NCBI RefSeq assembly: GCF_900609055.1
Contig: NZ_UXAW01000036.1
Span: 1 to 45,666, forward strand
Source: Pseudogemmobacter humi
Lineage (GTDB): Bacteria > Pseudomonadota > Alphaproteobacteria > Rhodobacterales > Rhodobacteraceae
DNA length: 45,666 nt
Direction: 5' to 3'
Both the position numbers and the translations under genes were made by a program. The notes below the pieces were generated by a model. That model did no database searches. It saw nothing but the letters and a program-made list of their open reading frames with translations, and was not told the origin of the DNA. This document shows, piece after piece, positions 28,364 through 39,306 of the stretch (within the stretch, counting starts at the first letter, position 1; each line of letters begins with the position of its first letter).

Positions 28364-30991
28364 TCAGTCCAGCAGGGCTTTGAGATCGTAGATCAGGCTG
28401 AGGGCCCCGATCGGCGTGAGCTGGTCGGGGCTTATCTCTTTCAGTTTCGCCTCTACCGCGCTTTCTTTCGCGGGCCTCGCCGGGGGCGGCGGGGGGGCGG
28501 CGCGGAACAGCGGCAGGTCGTCGATCATCGCGGCGGGTTTGTTGCCCTCGCGGTCGCCTTGTTCCAGGGCTTCGAGCACGACGCGGGCGCGTTCGATCAC
28601 CGCGGGGGGGAGGCCCGCGAGCCGGGCGACCTGGACGCCGTAGCTGCGGTCGGCGGCGCCGCGGCGGACCTCGTGCAGGAAGATCACTTCGCCCTCCCAT
28701 TCGCGCACGGTGACGGTGGCGTTCTCGACCCCGGCGAGTGTGCCGGCGAGGCGGGTCATCTCGTGGTAATGGGTGGCGAACAGCGCGCGGCAGCGGTTGG
28801 TATCGTGCAGATGTTCCAGCGTGGCCCAGGCGATGGAGAGCCCGTCCCAGGTGGCGGTGCCGCGGCCTATCTCGTCGAGGATGACAAGCGCGCGGTCGTC
28901 GGCCTGGTTCAGGATGGCGGCGGTTTCGACCATTTCCACCATGAAGGTCGAGCGGCCGCGCGCCAGATCGTCCGAGGCGCCGACCCGGCTGAACAACTGG
29001 CTGACGAGGCCGATATGGGCCGATGCCGCGGGAACGAAGCTGCCGGCCTGGGCGAGCAGCGCGATCAGCGCGTTCTGGCGCAGGAAGGTGGATTTCCCGG
29101 CCATGTTCGGGCCGGTCAGCAGCCAGATCGCGGGGGAATCGCCGGTGGTCAGGTCGCAGTCGTTGGCGACGAAGCTCTGCCCGCCCTGGCGTGCGAGGGC
29201 GCGTTCCACCACCGGGTGGCGGCCCGAGGTGACGGTGAAGGCGCGGCTGTTGTCGACCTTCGGCTCGGCCCAGTCGGCCGAGGCGGCGAGATCGGCGAAA
29301 CCGGCGGTCAGATCGATCTCGGCCAAAGCGCGGGCGGCCTGGCCGATGGGGGCGGCGGCGTCGAGAATGGCGCGTTTCAGGCCGTCATAGTGACGTTTCT
29401 CGATCTCCAGCACCCGGTTGGCCGCGTTCAGGATCCGGGACTCCAGATCCGACAGGGCCACGGTGGTGAAGCGGACCTGGCCCGCCGTGGTTTGGCGATG
29501 GATGAACAGATCGGGCTGGGCGCGCAGCTTATCTTCGTGGGTGGCGGTGACCTCGATGAAATAGCCCAGCACGTTGTTGTGCCTGATCTTCAGCGAGGCG
29601 ACGCCGGTATGTTCGGCATATTGCGCCTGCATCTTGCCGATGATGCCGCGGCCCTCGTCGCGCAATTGCCGGGTTTCATCCAGTTCTGCGTCGAACCCGG
29701 TTGCGATGAAACCGCCCTCGCGCGCGAGCAAGGGCGGCTCGGCGACCAGAGCGTTGTCGAGCAGATCGACCAAGGCTTCGTGGCCGGTCAGGCGCTGAGC
29801 GGCCTCACGCAGCAAGGCGGGCGGGTCGGTCAGCTTGTCATGCAGCGTCAGCGCCTGGGTCAGACCGGCGCGGATCGCGGCAAGATCGCGCGGTCCGCCG
29901 CGGTCCAGCGCAAGGCGCGACAGCGCGCGGTCGATATCGGGCACCCGACGCAGATCCTCGCGCAGATCTTCGCGCAGGCGGCTTTTTTCCACCAGATAGC
30001 GCAGGGATTCGTGGCGGGAATGGATCACCGCCAGGTCGCGCGAAGGCGATGACAGCCGCCGTTCCAGCAGCCGCGCGCCGGCGGCGGTGACGCTGCGGTC
30101 GATGGCGGCGAGCAGCGAGCCCTCACGCCCGCCCGACAGCGCCTGGGTGATTTCCAGGTTCCGGCGGGTCGCGGCGTCGATCTGCATCGTGCGCCCGGCA
30201 GCCTCTTTCACCGGCGGGCGTAAGAGCGGCAGGTTGCCCCGCTGGGTCAGGTCGAGATAGTCGATCAGCCCGCCCATGGCGGAAAGCTCGGCCCGGGTGA
30301 AGCTGCCGTAGCCTTCCAGCGAACTCACATTCCACAAAGCGCAGAGGCGCTTTTCGGCCCCGGCGGAATCGAAGGACGCCCGCGACAAAGGCGTGGCGGC
30401 GCCGCCGGTCTCTTGCGCCATGACCTCGATTTCGCGCTCGCCGCCATCTGCGAGCAGCAGCTCGCGGGGCGAGAGCCGCGCCAGTTCCGGGCCGAGCCTG
30501 GCGCGCGGGCAGGGCATCACCCGGAACTCGCCGGTGGAGATATCGGTCCAGGCCAGCGCGCCTTCGTCACGCACCTCGGCGAAGGCGGCGAGGAAATTGT
30601 GCCGCCGCGCCTCAAGCAGCGAATCCTCGGTCAGGGTGCCGGGCGTGACCAGCCGCACCACATCGCGCTTCACCACCGATTTCGCGCCGCGCTTCTTTGC
30701 TTCGGCCGGGTCTTCAAGCTGTTCGGCGATGGCGACGCGAAAGCCCTTGCGGATCAGCGTCAGCAGATAGCTTTCGGCGGCATGATAGGGCACGCCGCAC
30801 ATCGGGATCGGCTCTCCCTTGTGAAAGCCGCGTTTCGTCAGCGCGATGTCCAGCGCCTCGGAGGCGGCCAGAGCGTCGTCGAAGAACATCTCGTAGAAAT
30901 CGCCCATCCGGTAGAACAGAAGCGCGCCGGGGTTCTGCGCCCTGATTTCCAGATATTGCGCCATCATCGGCGTGACGGTTTCGTCTGACAT
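28364..30991 (-). CDS. mutS: DNA mismatch repair protein MutS
   Basis: 875 residues. The mismatch-reading Phe-x-Glu is F32-Y-E34 in [12 protein letters not shown]. The connector, lever and clamp follow, and the ATPase has P-loop [16 protein letters not shown], Walker [22 protein letters not shown] and [12 protein letters not shown]. The length is normal for MutS1. ATG 30991 is used; the extension upstream is not conserved-looking. It is convergent with grpE and divergent from maeB. Gene order here is not the common mutS neighbourhood of enterics. Confidence 0.97.
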   Translation of the reverse strand: MSDETVTPMMAQYLEIRAQNPGALLFYRMGDFYEMFFDDALAASEALDIALTKRGFHKGEPIPMCGVPYHAAESYLLTLIRKGFRVAIAEQLEDPAEAKKRGAKSVVKRDVVRLVTPGTLTEDSLLEARRHNFLAAFAEVRDEGALAWTDISTGEFRVMPCPRARLGPELARLSPRELLLADGGEREIEVMAQETGGAATPLSRASFDSAGAEKRLCALWNVSSLEGYGSFTRAELSAMGGLIDYLDLTQRGNLPLLRPPVKEAAGRTMQIDAATRRNLEITQALSGGREGSLLAAIDRSVTAAGARLLERRLSSPSRDLAVIHSRHESLRYLVEKSRLREDLREDLRRVPDIDRALSRLALDRGGPRDLAAIRAGLTQALTLHDKLTDPPALLREAAQRLTGHEALVDLLDNALVAEPPLLAREGGFIATGFDAELDETRQLRDEGRGIIGKMQAQYAEHTGVASLKIRHNNVLGYFIEVTATHEDKLRAQPDLFIHRQTTAGQVRFTTVALSDLESRILNAANRVLEIEKRHYDGLKRAILDAAAPIGQAARALAEIDLTAGFADLAASADWAEPKVDNSRAFTVTSGRHPVVERALARQGGQSFVANDCDLTTGDSPAIWLLTGPNMAGKSTFLRQNALIALLAQAGSFVPAASAHIGLVSQLFSRVGASDDLARGRSTFMVEMVETAAILNQADDRALVILDEIGRGTATWDGLSIAWATLEHLHDTNRCRALFATHYHEMTRLAGTLAGVENATVTVREWEGEVIFLHEVRRGAADRSYGVQVARLAGLPPAVIERARVVLEALEQGDREGNKPAAMIDDLPLFRAAPPPPPARPAKESAVEAKLKEISPDQLTPIGALSLIYDLKALLD

Positions 30992-31037
30992 GCTGCCCCC
31001 TTGTGCCGCGCTGACCCTACAAAAGCGCGCGGCTGGC

Positions 31038-31062
31038 GAAAAGCCTTGCAAACGGGCTTTTC
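31038..31062. promoter_or_regulatory. inverted repeat in the mutS-maeB spacer
   Basis: GAAAAGCC / GGCTTTTC arms around nine bases containing TTGCAA, in the 125-base spacer between divergent genes. Position suggests an operator or shared promoter element rather than a terminator. Confidence 0.35.
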
Positions 31063-31116
31063 ATACGGGGGGGCAAGGGTCTATGACCCGCGCACCCAGA
31101 ACAGGATGGCTCCCTG

Positions 31117-33372
31117 ATGACCCGCTCCAAGACCACGCCCGAAGAGGCGCTTGCCTATCATTTCGAGCCGCGCCCCGGCAAATACGAGATCACCGCCTCG
31201 AAACCGATGGCGACGCAGCGCGATCTGTCGCTGGCCTATTCGCCCGGCGTGGCGGTTCCGGTCCAGGCCATCGCCGCCAATCCTGAAACCGCTTACGACT
31301 ACACGGTCAAAGGGAACATGGTCGCCGTGGTGTCGAATGGCACCTCGATCCTGGGGCTGGGCAATCTGGGCGCGCTGGCGTCGAAGCCGGTGATGGAAGG
31401 CAAGGCGGTGCTGTTCAAGCGCTTTGCCGATGTGAACGCCATCGACATCGAACTCGATACCGAGGATGCCGACGAGATCATCAAGGCGGTGAAGCTGATG
31501 GCGCCGACCTTCGGGGGGATCAACCTCGAAGACATCAAGGCGCCCGAGTGTTTCATCATCGAGCAGCGGCTGAAAGAGATCTGCGACATTCCGGTGTTCC
31601 ATGACGATCAGCATGGCACGGCGGTGATCTGCGCGGCGGGGCTGATCAACGCGCTGGAGATTTCCGGCAAGAACATCGCCGATGTGAAGATCGTGCTGAA
31701 CGGGGCCGGAGCGGCGGGGATCGCCTGCCTGGAACTGGTCAAGTCGATGGGCGCGCGGCATGAGAACTGCATCATGTGCGACACCAAGGGCGTGATTTAC
31801 CAGGGCCGCACCGAGGGCATGAACCAGTGGAAATCGGCCCATGCGGTGGTGACCGCGGCGCGGACGCTGGAAGAGGCGATGGTCGGGGCGGATGTGTTCC
31901 TGGGCGTCTCGGCCAAGGGCGCGGTGACGCCGGCGATGGTCGCCAGTATGGTGGAAAATCCGGTGATCTTCGCCATGGCGAATCCCGACCCGGAGATCAC
32001 CCCGGAAGAAGCCCATGCCGTGCGCGCCGATGCCATCGTGGCGACGGGCCGCTCGGACTATCCGAACCAGGTGAACAACGTCCTCGGTTTTCCCTATCTG
32101 TTCCGCGGCGCGCTGGACATCCATGCCCGCGCGATCAACGACGAGATGAAGATCGCCTGCGCGCAGGCGCTGGCTAAGCTCGCGCGTGAGGATGTGCCGG
32201 ACGAGGTGGCCATGGCCTACGGCCGCAAGCTGTCCTTCGGGCGCGACTATATCATCCCGACGCCGTTCGATCCGCGGCTGATCTACACGATTCCGCCCGC
32301 GGTGGCGAAAGCGGGTATGGATACCGGCGCGGCGCGGCGCCCGATCATCGACATGCGGGCCTATGAGGCCAGCCTGAAGGCGCGGATGGACCCGACGGCG
32401 AGCATTCTGCAAGGGCTGCACGCCCGCGCCCGCCAGGCCCAGGCCCGGATGATCTTTGCCGAGGGCGACGATCCGCGGGTGTTGCGCGCGGCGGTGGCCT
32501 GGCAGCGCTCGGGGCTGGGGAAATCCCTGGTGGTGGGCCGCGAGTCCGATGTGAAGGAAAAGCTGGAGGCCGCGGGCCTCGGCGATGCGGTGCGCGAGCT
32601 GGAGGTGGTGAACGCCGCCAATGCCCGCCATCTCGATGCCTACAAGGATTTCCTCTACAAACGCTTGCAGCGCGAAGGGCACGACCGCCAGGATATTCAC
32701 CGCCTGGCCGCGCGCGACCGCCATGTCTTTGCGGCGCTGATGCTGGCGCATGGCCATGGCGACGGCTTGGTGACGGGCGCGACCCGCAAATCCGCCCATG
32801 TGCTGTCGCTGATCAACAACGTGTTCGACGCCCGGGCCGAGCATGGCGCGGTGGGGGTGACGGGCCTTTTGCACAAGGGCCGGATCGTCTTCATCACCGA
32901 TACGCTGGTGCATGAATGGCCGGACGAAGAGGATCTTGCCACCATCGCCATCCGTGCCGCAGGCGTGGCGCGCAACATGGGGGTAGAGCCGCGGGTGGCC
33001 TTCGTCAGCTTCTCGACCTTTGGTTATCCGGTGTCGGAGCGCGCGACCAAGATGCACAAGGCGGCCTCGGTTCTGGACCGGATCGGCGTCGATTTCGAAT
33101 ATGACGGCGAGATGGCGGTGGATGTGGCGCTGAACCCCGATCAGATGGCGGCCTATCCATTCTGCCGCCTGACCGGCCCGGCGAATATCCTGGTGGTGCC
33201 AGCGCGGCACTCGGCTTCGATCTCGGTCAAGCTGATGCAGGAAATGGCGGGGGCGACGGTGATCGGGCCGATCCTTTCGGGCGTGAAGAAGCCGATCCAG
33301 ATCTGTTCGACCTCGGCCACGGTGAACGACATTCTGAACATGGCGGTGATGGCGGCCTGCAAGGTGGGATGA
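31117..33372 (+). CDS. maeB: NADP-dependent malic enzyme with phosphotransacetylase-like domain
   Basis: 751 residues in two parts. The malic enzyme half has YSPGVAVPVQAIAANPETAYDYT, VSNGTSILGLGNLGALASKPVMEGKAVLFK, the catalytic Asp/Lys region INLEDIKAPECFIIEQRL, HDDQHGTA and the NADP-binding LNGAGAAGIACLEL. From about residue 430 (ARQAQARMIFAEGDDPRVLRAA) a phosphotransacetylase-like domain follows, as in MaeB-type enzymes, where it is usually regulatory by acetyl-CoA. It converts malate to pyruvate with NADPH formation. Its stop overlaps the next gene as ATGA. Confidence 0.96.
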   Translation: MTRSKTTPEEALAYHFEPRPGKYEITASKPMATQRDLSLAYSPGVAVPVQAIAANPETAYDYTVKGNMVAVVSNGTSILGLGNLGALASKPVMEGKAVLFKRFADVNAIDIELDTEDADEIIKAVKLMAPTFGGINLEDIKAPECFIIEQRLKEICDIPVFHDDQHGTAVICAAGLINALEISGKNIADVKIVLNGAGAAGIACLELVKSMGARHENCIMCDTKGVIYQGRTEGMNQWKSAHAVVTAARTLEEAMVGADVFLGVSAKGAVTPAMVASMVENPVIFAMANPDPEITPEEAHAVRADAIVATGRSDYPNQVNNVLGFPYLFRGALDIHARAINDEMKIACAQALAKLAREDVPDEVAMAYGRKLSFGRDYIIPTPFDPRLIYTIPPAVAKAGMDTGAARRPIIDMRAYEASLKARMDPTASILQGLHARARQAQARMIFAEGDDPRVLRAAVAWQRSGLGKSLVVGRESDVKEKLEAAGLGDAVRELEVVNAANARHLDAYKDFLYKRLQREGHDRQDIHRLAARDRHVFAALMLAHGHGDGLVTGATRKSAHVLSLINNVFDARAEHGAVGVTGLLHKGRIVFITDTLVHEWPDEEDLATIAIRAAGVARNMGVEPRVAFVSFSTFGYPVSERATKMHKAASVLDRIGVDFEYDGEMAVDVALNPDQMAAYPFCRLTGPANILVVPARHSASISVKLMQEMAGATVIGPILSGVKKPIQICSTSATVNDILNMAVMAACKVG

Positions 33373-34274
33373 TGAGCGGCGCCGAGGCCCTGACACTGGC
33401 CTTGCCCGGGATGCTGCGCCGCCAGCGCAAGGCGCAGCTCTGGGTGGCGGTGATCTTCGCCACGCTGGTCACGCTGCTCTATCAGGCGACCGGCGGCTGG
33501 CAAGAGTTCAGCGCCTTCATCCTTTTCCTGCCGCCGCTGGCCTTGCTGCTGGCGCGGACGGTCTCGGGCTGGCTGCGCCGCGAACAGCGCCGCCAGGCTC
33601 TGCCGATCCTCGCCGGGGCTTTCGGGCTGAACTATGCGCCCGACAACAAGGATTTCTTCCCCGGCCTGCCTGCGGGTCTGCTGCCCGCGGGCAACCGGAC
33701 GCAGGCGGATCATGTGCTGGAGGGCGAGTTCGCCGGGGCGCCCTTCCGTTTCGCGGCGGTGCGGGTCTCGCATATGGCGCCGTCGGGCGATGCCAGCCAC
33801 AGCCCGGGCCTTCTGTTCAGAGGGTTCGTGCTGGAGTTGCTCAGCCTGGGGCTGCCGCCGAAGCTGCTGATCGCCGACCATCTGCGCACCAGGCCCGGCC
33901 AGTTCGTCGGCCCGGTGCTGAGCACCGAAGGCCTGACGTTGCGCGCGGAGATGAATTCGGATGGCATGGATTACGGGCTCTGGGCCGCGCCTGAGGCCGA
34001 TCTGCCCGGTGCGCGGGATTTGCTGGAAAACGTCACCAGGCTGGCGGAAACCGAGGGGTTGCAGCTCTATTCGCTGCGGGCTGAGGGTAGCGCGTGGTAT
34101 CTGACCCTGCGCCACGCGCCCGAGGTGTTCCGGTTCAGCGGCATCCTCGCCGGCAAAGCGCGGCTGCTGGCGGATGTGCGGGGCGCGTCGGACGAGATCG
34201 CGCTGGCCTTCCGTCTTGCCGCGGGTCTCCTCAGGGCAGAGCAGGGGCTGGCCGCGCCCGCTCTGCCCAAGTGA
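33369..34274 (+). CDS. membrane protein, DUF3137-like
   Basis: 301 residues. Two hydrophobic segments at about 25-42 (LWVAVIFATLVTLLYQA) and 48-65 (FSAFILFLPPLALLLARTV) form a membrane hairpin, followed by a soluble domain. The FPGLPAGLLP..., HVLEGEFAGAPFRFAAVRVSH and LLFRGFVLEL segments resemble DUF3137 proteins, whose function is unknown. It is coupled to maeB by ATGA and ends directly against the argG stop. I am fairly sure of the topology, less of the family. Confidence 0.65.
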   Translation: MMSGAEALTLALPGMLRRQRKAQLWVAVIFATLVTLLYQATGGWQEFSAFILFLPPLALLLARTVSGWLRREQRRQALPILAGAFGLNYAPDNKDFFPGLPAGLLPAGNRTQADHVLEGEFAGAPFRFAAVRVSHMAPSGDASHSPGLLFRGFVLELLSLGLPPKLLIADHLRTRPGQFVGPVLSTEGLTLRAEMNSDGMDYGLWAAPEADLPGARDLLENVTRLAETEGLQLYSLRAEGSAWYLTLRHAPEVFRFSGILAGKARLLADVRGASDEIALAFRLAAGLLRAEQGLAAPALPK

Positions 34275-35507
34275 TCAGCCCTTTTTCGCCACGCGGGCGT
34301 TGCGGGTGGCGATCAGACGCAGGCGCAGTGCGTTCAGCCGGATAAAGCCCGCCGCGTCCTTCTGGTCGTAGGCCCCGGCGTCTTCCTCGAAGGTGACGTG
34401 CTTTTCGCTATACAGCGAATGATCCGACCAGCGCGCCACGGTGCGGGCCATACCCTTGTAGAGTTTCAGCTTCACCGTGCCGGAGACATGCTCCTGGGTC
34501 TTGTCGATCAGGGCTTGCAGCGCCTCGCGCTCGGGCGAGAACCAGAAGCCGTTGTAGATCAGTTCGGCATAGCGCGGCATGATCGAATCCTTCAGATGGC
34601 CCGCGCCGGAATCGAGCGTGATCTGTTCGATGCCGCGATGCGCCTCCAAAAGGATCGTGCCGCCGGGGGTCTCGTAGACGCCGCGCGATTTCATGCCGAC
34701 GAAGCGGTTTTCCACGAAATCGAGAATGCCGATCCCGTGTTTCGCGCCCAGTTCATTGAGCCGGGTCAGAATGGTGGCGGGCGAGAGCGCCTCGCCGTCG
34801 ATCGCCACCGCATCGCCCTTCTCGAAGGTCACTTCGATGAATTCCGGCGTGTCGGGCGCGTCCTCGACCGCGGTGATCCGCTCGCAGACGTAATCCGGGG
34901 CTTCGACGGCCGGGTCTTCCAGCACGCGGCCTTCCGAGGAGGTATGCAGCAGGTTCGCATCCACCGAGAACGGCGCCTCGCCGCGCTTGTTCTTCGCGAC
35001 CGGGATCTGGTTCTGCTCGGCGAATTCCAGCAGCCGGGTGCGCGAGGTCAGATCCCATTCCCGCCAGGGCGCGATGACCTGGAGGCCGGGTTCCAGCGCG
35101 GCGACGCCCAGCTCGAACCGCACCTGGTCGTTGCCTTTGCCGGTGGCGCCATGGGCGACCGCATCGGCGCCGGTCTGATGCGCGATCTGAGCCAGGTGTT
35201 TCGCGATCAGCGGCCGGGCGATCGAGGTGCCCAGCAGATACAGCCCCTCATAGACCGCATTGGCGCGGAACATCGGGAAGACGAAATCCTTCACGAATTC
35301 CTCGCGCAGGTCGAGGATGTGGATGTTCTCTTCCCTGATCCCCAGCATCAGCGCCTTTTGGCGCGCGGGCTCCAGCTCCTCTCCCTGGCCGAGATCGGCG
35401 GTGAAGGTCACCACCTCGCAGCCGTATTCGGTTTGCAGCCATTTGAGGATGATGGACGTGTCGAGGCCGCCCGAATAGGCAAGCACGACTTTGCTGGGCT
35501 TTTTCAT
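34275..35507 (-). CDS. argG: argininosuccinate synthase
   Basis: 410 residues. The PP-loop [19 protein letters not shown] is at residues 6-24. [32 protein letters not shown] and [27 protein letters not shown] are family segments for citrulline and aspartate binding. It makes argininosuccinate from citrulline, aspartate and ATP. ATG 35507 is the conserved start; the 50-residue in-frame extension is a shadow. It is divergent from ilvA across 115 bases. Confidence 0.97.
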   Translation of the reverse strand: MKKPSKVVLAYSGGLDTSIILKWLQTEYGCEVVTFTADLGQGEELEPARQKALMLGIREENIHILDLREEFVKDFVFPMFRANAVYEGLYLLGTSIARPLIAKHLAQIAHQTGADAVAHGATGKGNDQVRFELGVAALEPGLQVIAPWREWDLTSRTRLLEFAEQNQIPVAKNKRGEAPFSVDANLLHTSSEGRVLEDPAVEAPDYVCERITAVEDAPDTPEFIEVTFEKGDAVAIDGEALSPATILTRLNELGAKHGIGILDFVENRFVGMKSRGVYETPGGTILLEAHRGIEQITLDSGAGHLKDSIMPRYAELIYNGFWFSPEREALQALIDKTQEHVSGTVKLKLYKGMARTVARWSDHSLYSEKHVTFEEDAGAYDQKDAAGFIRLNALRLRLIATRNARVAKKG

Positions 35508-35579
35508 CGGGAAACGCTCCGTCGGGGTTTCGCGCGGGGTTAGCCGGAAACGCCTGCAAGAGCAAGCTGGCCGGGCGCG

Positions 35580-35594
35580 TTCGCATCTTGCGAA
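35580..35594. promoter_or_regulatory. short palindrome upstream of ilvA
   Basis: TTCGCA-TCT-TGCGAA, 28 bases before the ilvA ATG in the argG-ilvA divergent spacer. A possible operator; nothing else supports it. Confidence 0.25.
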
Positions 35595-35622
35595 GCGGCG
35601 GGCTTTGCGCCAGGGCTTTCGC

Positions 35623-36870
35623 ATGAAGGATTTCATCAACGATGCCGAAGCCGCCACGCGCGCCCTGCGCCAGCTGTTCCCCGCAACGCCCTTGCAGCGG
35701 AACGAACATCTGTCCGCGCGCTATGGTGCCGACATCTGGCTCAAGCGCGAGGATCTGACGCCGGTGCGCAGCTACAAGCTGCGCGGCGCCTTCAACGCGA
35801 TGCGCAAGGTGCGCGAGGCTCAGCCCGGGCAGACGAATTTCGTCTGCGCCAGCGCGGGCAACCACGCCCAGGGCATGGCCTTCGCCTGCCGCCATTTCGG
35901 GGTGAAGGGCACGATCTTCATGCCGGTGACCACGCCGCAGCAGAAGATCGACAAGACCCGCACCTTCGGCGGCGAGAATGTCGTGATCGAACTGACCGGC
36001 GATTATTTCGACCAGACGCTCGCCGCGGCCCAGACCTGGTGCGCAGCGCAAGGGGCGCATTTCCTTGCGCCCTTCGACGATGAGGACGTGATCGAGGGTC
36101 AGGCCAGCGTAGGGGTTGAGCTGCTGGAGCAACTCGGCCGGATGCCGGATCTGGTGGTGCTGCCGGTAGGGGGCGGCGGGCTCTCGGCCGGGGTGACCAG
36201 CTATCTGCGCGAGGCCTCGTTCCAGACCCAGTTCCGTTTCGTGGAGCCCCTGGGTGGCGCCTGCCTGCATGAGGCGTTTCGCCTCGGCCATCCGGAAAAG
36301 CTGTCGCGGATCAACAGTTTCGTCGATGGCGCGGCTGTGGCGAAGCTGGGCGAGCAGACCTGGCAGCGGCTGAAAGACTTCTCGCCCGACCAGGTGCTGC
36401 TGGCGCCCGAGGACCGGGTCTGCATCACCATGCTGGAGATGCTGAACGTCGAGGGGATCGTGCTGGAACCCGCCGGGGCGCTGTCGGTCGATGTGCTGCC
36501 CGAACTGGCGGATCTGATCCGCGGCAAGACGGTGGTCTGCGTCACCTCGGGCGGGAATTTCGACTTTGAGCGGCTGCCCGAGGTGAAAGAGCGCGCCCAG
36601 CGTTACGCAGGGCTGAAGAAATATTTCATCCTGCGGATGCCGCAGCGTCCGGGCGCCCTGCGCGAGTTCCTGTCGATGCTGGGCCCCGACGACGACATCA
36701 GCCGCTTTGAGTATATGAAGAAATCGGCGCGCAATTTCGGCTCGATCCTGATCGGGATCGAGACGAAACGGCCCGGCGAATTCGCCGCTTTCACCGCGCG
36801 GATGGATGCGGCAGGCTTCACCTATCGCGACATCACCGACGACGAGGCTTTGGCCGAGTTCCTGATCTGA
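35623..36870 (+). CDS. ilvA: threonine dehydratase (ammonia-lyase)
   Basis: 415 residues. PLP lysine in [19 protein letters not shown], the phosphate/serine-binding [15 protein letters not shown] and [13 protein letters not shown] loops, and SGGNFDF near the end of the catalytic domain. The C-terminus has a single ACT-like region ([20 protein letters not shown]), about 80 residues, shorter than the tandem domain of the E. coli enzyme, as in many alphaproteobacteria. It makes 2-oxobutyrate for isoleucine synthesis; feedback by isoleucine is likely. Confidence 0.94.
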   Translation: MKDFINDAEAATRALRQLFPATPLQRNEHLSARYGADIWLKREDLTPVRSYKLRGAFNAMRKVREAQPGQTNFVCASAGNHAQGMAFACRHFGVKGTIFMPVTTPQQKIDKTRTFGGENVVIELTGDYFDQTLAAAQTWCAAQGAHFLAPFDDEDVIEGQASVGVELLEQLGRMPDLVVLPVGGGGLSAGVTSYLREASFQTQFRFVEPLGGACLHEAFRLGHPEKLSRINSFVDGAAVAKLGEQTWQRLKDFSPDQVLLAPEDRVCITMLEMLNVEGIVLEPAGALSVDVLPELADLIRGKTVVCVTSGGNFDFERLPEVKERAQRYAGLKKYFILRMPQRPGALREFLSMLGPDDDISRFEYMKKSARNFGSILIGIETKRPGEFAAFTARMDAAGFTYRDITDDEALAEFLI

Positions 36871-36873
36871 CGA

Positions 36874-37200
36874 CTAGCTGGACAACGCCTTGTGCAGCGC
36901 CTGTTTCGAGGCCTGGTAAAGCGCGGCCAGCTCTTTGCCGTCGGCTGCCGCGCGTTGCTCGGCCTGATGGCAGAAGGCCGCGAAGGCCGCCAGGCCCAGG
37001 TTCAGCGCACTGCCCTTGAGGAAATGCAGGTCGGCCGCCGGATCCGCCGCATGGCCGGCCCGGAGGCGGGTGACGACCTGATCGGTCTCGTCGAGAAAGA
37101 TCGCCACCACCTCGCCAAGATCCCCGGCGCCGATCTCGTCGCGCAACTCGGCCAGTCTGCGGGTGTCGATCAGCGGCTTGCCCGCCTGTTTGCCGTCCAT
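36874..37200 (-). CDS. histidine phosphotransfer (Hpt) domain protein
   Basis: A 108-residue single-domain protein, mostly helical. The phospho-accepting His59 lies in DLHFLKGSALNLGLAAFAAFCHQAE, a textbook Hpt helix. No kinase or receiver domain is attached, so it should shuttle phosphate between separate proteins. It is divergent from a response regulator-phosphatase gene that starts about 140 bases away, the most likely recipient of its phosphate. The kinase is not in the window. It is convergent with ilvA (three-base gap). Confidence 0.88.
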   Translation of the reverse strand: MDGKQAGKPLIDTRRLAELRDEIGAGDLGEVVAIFLDETDQVVTRLRAGHAADPAADLHFLKGSALNLGLAAFAAFCHQAEQRAAADGKELAALYQASKQALHKALSS

Positions 37201-37337
37201 CCAATCCTCATTCGTCTGAAGGACCGCAGTATCGCAGCCAAAAGTTTAACAATGGCTGAGCGCCTTTGTCCCGCGGCTCTTCACCTCGGTTTAACCCTTG
37301 GTGGACAAGAAAGGGGCAGGGCAGATCCGGGCAGGCC

Positions 37338-38621
37338 GTGCAGCAGAGTTCCGTCATACTGGAAAAATCGGATCCGGCGCGGGCCGGGGATCACGCGGCT
37401 TCGGTCCTGGTGGTGGACGACAGCCGCGCGCAAAGGCAGCTCACGGCGGTTTGCCTGCGGCGCTGGGGCTACCGGGTGATCGAGGCGGGCTCGGCCGAAG
37501 AGGCGCTGGAGATCTGCGCCGCCCATCCGGTGGATATCGTGATATCCGACTGGATGATGCCGGGGATGAGCGGGGTCGATTTCTGCCGCGCCTTCCGCGA
37601 ACTGCCGCGCGAGAATTACGGCTATTTCATTCTTCTTACGTCGAAATCCGAGAAGTCCGAGATCGCCCGCGGGCTGGAGGCGGGGGCCGACGATTTCCTC
37701 TCGAAGCCGGTCAGCGCGGGCGAGTTGCGCGCCCGGCTGCGGGCGGGCCAGCGCATCCAGGACATGCAGGTCGAACTGGTCGAGAAGAACCGCGTGGTGG
37801 CCCGGACGCTGGTGGAATTGCAGCGGCTTTACGACACGCTGGACCGCGATCTGATCGAGGCGCGCAAGCTGCAACAGACGCTCCTGCGCGAGCGGCACCG
37901 CGATTTCGGCCGGGCCTCGGCCTCGATGATGATTCGCGCCTCGGGCCATGTCGGGGGCGATCTGGTCGGCTGTCTGCGGCTGGACGAGCGGCGGGTGGGG
38001 GTCTGGTCGGTCGATGTGTCCGGGCATGGCGTGGCCTCGGCGATGATGACGGCGCGGCTGGCGGGCTATCTTTCCGCCGGTTCGCCCGAGCAGAACATCG
38101 CCTTTACCACCAATGCGGACGGGCGGCGCCAGATCCGTGCGCCGGCCGATCTGATGGCGGCCTTCAACCGTCTGATGCTGGAGGATCTGCGGGTCGAGCA
38201 GTATTTCACCATGGTCTGGGCCGAGCTTGATCTGAAGACCGGCAGGCTGCGGCTGGCGCAGGCGGGGCATCCGCATCCGGTGATCCTGCGGGCAGGCGGC
38301 GGGATCGAGATCGTCGGCAAGGGCGGGTTGCCGGTCGGGCTGATCCCGGGCGCGGGTTATGAGGACACGGCGCTGCGGCTGTATCCCGGCGACCGGCTGT
38401 TCCTGATGTCGGACGGGATCACCGAATGCCCCGGCGCCGGAGGGGGTGAGCTGGGCGAACAGGGTGCCGGCGAACTGTTGCAGGGCCTTGCGCATCTGCC
38501 CTCGCCCGATCTGCTGGAGGCCATGGTCGCGGAACTGGCGCTGTTCGCGGGGACGGACCGCTTCCCCGACGATGTTTCCGGGCTGATCCTGGATTATTGC
38601 GGGGCGGTGCCGTCAGGCTGA
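37338..38621 (+). CDS. response regulator with PP2C-type (SpoIIE/RsbU) phosphatase domain
   Basis: 427 residues from GTG 37338. The receiver domain has VVDDSRAQ (Asp27-Asp28), phospho-acceptor Asp71 in ISDWMMPGMSG, and LTSK and SKPVSAGEL. A coiled-coil signalling helix (about 145-185, LVEKNRVVARTLVELQRLYDTLDRDLIEARKLQQTLL) leads to a PP2C-type phosphatase with HVGGDLVG, VDVSGHGVASAMMT, DGITE and DDVSGLIL metal-binding motifs. Such proteins dephosphorylate STAS anti-anti-sigma factors in partner-switching; RbaY of Rhodobacter capsulatus has, as I recall, the same architecture. No STAS or anti-sigma gene is nearby. The start is the least certain part; a TTG 24 codons upstream is the alternative. 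Confidence 0.9.
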   Translation: MQQSSVILEKSDPARAGDHAASVLVVDDSRAQRQLTAVCLRRWGYRVIEAGSAEEALEICAAHPVDIVISDWMMPGMSGVDFCRAFRELPRENYGYFILLTSKSEKSEIARGLEAGADDFLSKPVSAGELRARLRAGQRIQDMQVELVEKNRVVARTLVELQRLYDTLDRDLIEARKLQQTLLRERHRDFGRASASMMIRASGHVGGDLVGCLRLDERRVGVWSVDVSGHGVASAMMTARLAGYLSAGSPEQNIAFTTNADGRRQIRAPADLMAAFNRLMLEDLRVEQYFTMVWAELDLKTGRLRLAQAGHPHPVILRAGGGIEIVGKGGLPVGLIPGAGYEDTALRLYPGDRLFLMSDGITECPGAGGGELGEQGAGELLQGLAHLPSPDLLEAMVAELALFAGTDRFPDDVSGLILDYCGAVPSG

Positions 38622-39212
38622 CTGCGCCAGCAGTTCCTCGTGCCGGGCGACAAAGGCGGCGCGAACCAGGGCGGGCGGGCGCAGCCGGATTTCCAGCCCA
38701 CGGCTGAGGACCGGGTCGGGGCGGCCGAAGAAGCGGTTGGCCTCGGCTTCCGCGAAGCCAGCGATCTGCACCGCTTCCAGCCAGGCCGAGATGTTGTCGG
38801 CGGCCTTGATCTGGCGTTTGATCGCAGCGGGCAGGGTGGCGGGCAGGCCGAAACGCAGATGGATGGCGGCGGAAAGCCGCGCATCCAGTTCGCCGTAAGA
38901 CGGCCCCACCGCGGCCTTCACCGGGCTGATCATGTCGCCGATCACATATTCCGGGGCGTCGTGCAGCAGCGCCGCCAGCTGCCAGCGGGCCGCGATCCCG
39001 GGATTGGCGCGGCTGAAGATCTGTTCGACCAGCAGCGAATGTTCGGCCACCGAATAGGGCCAGTCGCCCATGGTCTGCCCGTTCCAGCGCGCGACAAAGG
39101 CCAGACCATGCGCGATATCGCCGATCTCGATATCGACCGGGGTCGGGTCCAGCAGGTCCAGCCTGCGCCCCGAAAGCATCCGCTGCCAGGCCCGCGCCTT
39201 CCGTGCCGTCAT
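38613..39212 (-). CDS. HD-domain hydrolase, YfbR-like
   Basis: 199 residues with the metal-binding H...HD...D pattern: His in [15 protein letters not shown] in [20 protein letters not shown], and the last Asp in [14 protein letters not shown]. The [16 protein letters not shown] stretch is closest to YfbR-type 5'-deoxynucleotidases, which remove phosphate from dNMPs. ATG 39212 is chosen over an upstream frame start that runs into the ahcY leader. It overlaps the phosphatase gene's 3' end by nine bases (convergent) and is divergent from ahcY. Confidence 0.82.
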   Translation of the reverse strand: MTARKARAWQRMLSGRRLDLLDPTPVDIEIGDIAHGLAFVARWNGQTMGDWPYSVAEHSLLVEQIFSRANPGIAARWQLAALLHDAPEYVIGDMISPVKAAVGPSYGELDARLSAAIHLRFGLPATLPAAIKRQIKAADNISAWLEAVQIAGFAEAEANRFFGRPDPVLSRGLEIRLRPPALVRAAFVARHEELLAQSA

Positions 39213-39306
39213 CGTCACTCTCCGCTGTGGGCCGCTTGCCGGGCCCGATGGTTGCCCGCTTTGCCCGCGGATGCTAAGGGGCGTCAACCAGTTTCAGGAG
39301 CGCAGG

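Noticed and set aside
31081-33396. A 771-codon open frame on the minus strand
   Set aside because: Antisense shadow of maeB with His/Arg-rich composition and no domain.
39213-39306. SAH riboswitch upstream of ahcY
   Set aside because: The 94-base leader does not show the conserved core I know for that class, and no convincing pseudoknot was found by eye.
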